Shown here: positions 7,929-9,774 of the stretch, piece by piece
How positions within the stretch are numbered: position 1 is the stretch's first letter
How the letters are laid out: each line of letters starts with the position of its first letter
NCBI GenBank assembly: GCA_019090565.1
Contig: JAHRVS010000415.1
Location: 1 to 9,774 of the forward strand
DNA length: 9,774 bases
Source of the DNA: Gammaproteobacteria bacterium
GTDB taxonomy: Bacteria; Pseudomonadota; Gammaproteobacteria; Pseudomonadales; UBA3067
Direction: 5' to 3'
Position numbers and translations under genes: made by a program
The notes under the pieces: model-generated
Seen by the model: only the letters and a program-made list of their open reading frames with translations
Databases searched by the model: none
What the model was told of the DNA's origin: nothing

Positions 7929-8894
7929 TTAACGATCTAAATCTATAACTGAAATTTTTCTTTTTTCAAAATCATTGTATAACTTCGTAATAGCTTCTTT
8001 ATGGTCACCTAAAATACTCTCCTCAGGAAGAATAAAAGAACGAGCAGAAATACCATAAATTTGATGTAAATTCCCCAATGCAGAGCTGACAAAAGAAGCC
8101 ACCTCATAAGGAGAAACACCTTCCTCGTAGATTGCAACCTCTAGAGGCGTTTCGAAACGTACTACGCGTATACCCAAGGGCCCTAATTGGGCCTCACGCT
8201 GATGAATGCTCTCAAGGCGATGTAGTGCATAGGTGATTTCTCTGCCTTTATAAAAACCTTGTATTTTTTTCATCAACTCAAGAAATAATTTTTCACAAGG
8301 GTACGTCAAACTTTCAATCGGTGAACCAATAAATAAAACATGCTCTCCAGAATCTTGTGCAATTATTTGGCTTTTGATCGATGCAAATTTGTTTTGAACC
8401 ACACTCTGGCCCTGGGGGGGACTAATATCATAATTTGTAAAGAAGCTCACCCTCTTTAGATATGAGGCCCCAACACGCCGTCTTAATAAACGGTCTGCTA
8501 AAGAAGGAGCCTTCCAGAGTGCCGACTGAGGCTCACCCAAATCCTTATTCAACCGCAAAGTAAATGTGCCATCATCCAGCAACCAAGTATCTGTGTTACA
8601 GGTATTCGCAATATGTGCCCTAATATTATAGGGATAACCAAGGTATACGCGCTCAATAGTATGTTTTCCAAGGGTTCGGTAAAGGATAAAAGGATAGAAA
8701 AGGCGGCTGAAGGAATTCCACCTAAAATATTTCACATCCGGCCACCCCTTATCAAGAAGACCCTTGACCTGATCAAGGTCCTTTGTTTTGCTATAAATAT
8801 AAAGCAACACATCCCGTCCACTATGACGAAAGTATTCCCTTGCCTCTATCGCATTGATCAACTGCAACGGGGAGCTTATGACGTAAAGGCGCAT
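7929..8894 (-). CDS. Putative glycosyltransferase, GT52/polysialyltransferase-like; candidate pseudaminyltransferase
   Basis: A 321-residue protein without signal peptide or clear membrane segment. It starts YVISSPLQLINAIEA (4-18), the kind of N-terminus I associate with GT52 and POLYST-type sialyltransferases (GT-B fold). Further matches to these CMP-sugar transferases are LLDDGT (105-110), equivalent to the D/E-D/E-G motif with the catalytic acid; FIGSPIES (188-195) opening the second Rossmann half; H225 in TYALHRLES at the place of the HP motif, though followed by Arg and not Pro; and SFVSSALGN (267-275), a likely Ser-Ser phosphate-binding motif. It heads the operon, with GAGG 4 nt before the ATG, 20 bp ahead of pseB. 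That six downstream genes make CMP-Pse suggests it transfers Pse to a glycan. Family placement is from recalled motifs, not alignment; donor and acceptor are inferred. Confidence 0.65.
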   Translation of the reverse strand: MRLYVISSPLQLINAIEAREYFRHSGRDVLLYIYSKTKDLDQVKGLLDKGWPDVKYFRWNSFSRLFYPFILYRTLGKHTIERVYLGYPYNIRAHIANTCNTDTWLLDDGTFTLRLNKDLGEPQSALWKAPSLADRLLRRRVGASYLKRVSFFTNYDISPPQGQSVVQNKFASIKSQIIAQDSGEHVLFIGSPIESLTYPCEKLFLELMKKIQGFYKGREITYALHRLESIHQREAQLGPLGIRVVRFETPLEVAIYEEGVSPYEVASFVSSALGNLHQIYGISARSFILPEESILGDHKEAITKLYNDFEKRKISVIDLDR

Positions 8895-8974
8895 AATGCC
8901 TCAAATAAATGGTCGGTTTCGATTAATAAAATCATGGTATACACAGCCCTGAATCCGCTTCATCACTATTAACA

Positions 8975-9097
8975 GGTTGTTGAAATTCGCTAGGACCGTC
9001 CAGATGCAAAACAAAACCAAGCGAAAAGACGAAGTTTACACCCAGTAAATGCGTATTTTAGTCTGATTTTTACGTCAACCGGAAAGTTTCAGCAGCC
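8975..9097. repeat. MITE-like imperfect palindrome with paired 13-bp ends
   Basis: The ends GGTTGTTGAAATT (8975-8987) and AGTTTCAGCAGCC (9085-9097) pair over all 13 positions if three G-T wobbles are allowed. The interior is also partly self-complementary: TGCAAAA on the left faces a TTTTTACG stretch on the right, and the centre is a small hairpin, TTTAC-ACCCA-GTAAA (about 9039-9053). Long hairpin-forming elements of 100-150 bp with GGCTGTTGAAA-type ends are common as dispersed, non-autonomous repeats in marine gammaproteobacteria, so I read it as a MITE or similar repeat. Copy number cannot be judged here, and no clear target-site duplication is visible. Confidence 0.55.
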
Positions 9098-9102
9098 CAT
9101 TA

Positions 9103-9134
9103 CAGTGCATCATGAAGCTAAACATGATGCACTG
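9103..9134. repeat. Perfect 12-bp inverted repeat (hairpin, 8-nt loop)
   Basis: CAGTGCATCATG (9103-9114) and its exact complement CATGATGCACTG (9123-9134) surround AAGCTAAA. Neither strand has a T-tract after the stem (CCTTGTTC on plus, TAATGGGC on minus), so it is not a standard intrinsic terminator. The flanking genes diverge, so no known transcript ends here. It could be an operator, a structured part of a repeat, or the remnant of a terminator of a lost gene. Confidence 0.75.
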
Positions 9135-9338
9135 CCTTGTTCAAGCATCTCCATTTATAGGATTACCCGCCGCTTTTAAGGGTGCTGGACTCATTCTAGT
9201 GGGCGCCAGACATCAACTATGACAGCGCAAAAACTGATTATACGCGCAAACTCATACTGTAAAGAAATCCGTTTTGTCAAAAAAGTGTTAGCATGGGTAG
9301 CTTACGCAGCCCCTTTAAGGCCCTACAGATGTATTTCT

Positions 9339-9774
9339 ATGGATAACATGTCAGACCTACTTTCAGACCTCAATAAGGCCCAGCAAGGTGCTGTCGTTGC
9401 CGAGGCCCCGCGCCTTCTTGTTCTAGCCGGCGCGGGCAGCGGTAAAACACGGGTACTCGTGCACCGCATCGCTCACCTACTGCAACAGGGCGCTCGTCCT
9501 CATGAAATCCTATCAGTGACTTTCACCAACAAAGCCGCCCATGAAATGCGCCAACGGGTCGAAGACCTTACCGGTATTCAAACGCGCCCCTTATGGATAG
9601 GCACCTTTCACGGCCTCGCCTTTCGCTTTCTACGCCACCACCATGAAGCAGCAAAACTGCCAGAAGGCTTCCAGATCATTGATTCTGATGATCAGCTTCG
9701 GCTTGTTAAACAAGCACTTAAGGCCCTTAAGCTCGATGACAAGCGTTGGCCGCCCCGTCAAGCCCAACACTATA
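9339..9774 (+). CDS. uvrD: DNA helicase II UvrD, N-terminal fragment
   Basis: The first 145 codons of a gene that continues past the window. UvrD is a 3'-to-5' superfamily 1A helicase acting in nucleotide-excision and mismatch repair. Visible: Q-motif region LNKAQQGAV (11-19), Walker A AGAGSGKT (30-37), motif Ia TFTNKAA (61-67) and motif Ib IGTFHGLAFRFLR (87-99). IIDSDDQLRLVKQ (113-125) and KRWPPRQAQ (135-143) closely match E. coli UvrD and separate it from Rep. The ATG at 9339 gives an N-terminus, MDNMSDLLSDLN, that lines up with E. coli MDVSYLLDSLN. An in-frame ATG at 9219 would add 40 residues unlike UvrD and is not preferred; ATG 9348 is also possible. No strong ribosome-binding site precedes any of them. 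Sampled sequence is about 60% GC, clearly higher than the carbohydrate genes. Confidence 0.95.
   Translation, partial: MDNMSDLLSDLNKAQQGAVVAEAPRLLVLAGAGSGKTRVLVHRIAHLLQQGARPHEILSVTFTNKAAHEMRQRVEDLTGIQTRPLWIGTFHGLAFRFLRHHHEAAKLPEGFQIIDSDDQLRLVKQALKALKLDDKRWPPRQAQHY

Larger units (their letters stand above)
8895..9338. other. Divergent intergenic region between the pse operon and uvrD
   Basis: A 444-bp stretch with no convincing gene. It must hold the minus-strand promoter of the seven-gene operon and the plus-strand promoter of uvrD, but I can place neither with confidence. On the operon side, TATACC-like hexamers occur at about 8935-8943 without a good -35 partner. On the uvrD side, TTGTCA at 9274-9279 has only a poor TAGCTT at 9298-9303. 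Most of the middle is taken by a 123-bp imperfect palindrome and a separate perfect hairpin. From 9219 the sequence is open in frame with uvrD for 40 codons, but that part does not resemble UvrD. Confidence 0.6.

Noticed and set aside
8874..8933. 19-codon leader-like frame overlapping the start of the glycosyltransferase gene on the minus strand
   Set aside because: No ribosome-binding site or attenuator-like structure seen; a frame this short is expected by chance.
8613..8972. 119-codon open frame on the plus strand
   Set aside because: Lies almost wholly opposite the glycosyltransferase gene; product has no recognisable domain, while the opposite strand shows family motifs and a ribosome-binding site.
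9253..9260. LexA-box half site CATACTGT upstream of uvrD
   Set aside because: E. coli uvrD is LexA-controlled, but here the second half (ACAG at the right spacing) is absent; the corresponding bases read CCGT.

Overview
The window looks like part of a gammaproteobacterial chromosome. It opens with the last 57 codons of a two-subunit-type glycyl-tRNA synthetase beta chain (glyS) and closes with the first 145 codons of DNA helicase II (uvrD). Both closely resemble enterobacterial and pseudomonad proteins. Between these housekeeping genes lies a surface-carbohydrate block of about 9 kb. I see no tRNA, rRNA, CRISPR array or transposase gene.

Left part (plus strand): glyS end (1-176), an AT-rich SAM-methyltransferase with an N-terminal zinc ribbon (298-1023), and a polytopic O-antigen ligase/polymerase-family protein (1117-2304). 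These converge with the minus-strand operon across a 30-bp gap.

Centre (minus strand, read from 8894 down to 2335): seven tightly packed genes. The first (8894-7929) is a GT52/polysialyltransferase-like protein, a good candidate for the transferase that uses the product of the other six. Those six are a complete pseudaminic acid pathway, pseB-pseC-pseF-pseG-pseH-pseI, converting UDP-GlcNAc to CMP-Pse5Ac7Ac. Gaps are 20, 3, -4, 6, -8 and 3 bp, so this is almost certainly one transcript. Two starts are corrected from the longest open frames: pseF begins at 5752 (ATGA overlap with pseC) and pseH at 3936 (ATG behind a strong ribosome-binding site inside the pseG end).

Right part: a 444-bp non-coding stretch (8895-9338) between the divergent pse operon and uvrD. 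It holds a 123-bp imperfect palindrome with matching ends (8975-9097, MITE-like) and, five bases further on, a perfect 12-bp hairpin (9103-9134).

Together the genes suggest a nonulosonic-acid decoration system for LPS or a related surface glycan: sugar synthesis, activation to CMP-Pse, transfer by the GT52/POLYST-like enzyme, and possibly export or ligation through the WaaL/Wzy-family protein. No flagellin, Maf transferase, Wzx flippase or initiating glycosyltransferase is present here. The destination of the sugar is therefore inferred, not shown. The pathway itself is well known; the most novel elements are the putative Pse transferase and the intergenic repeat.
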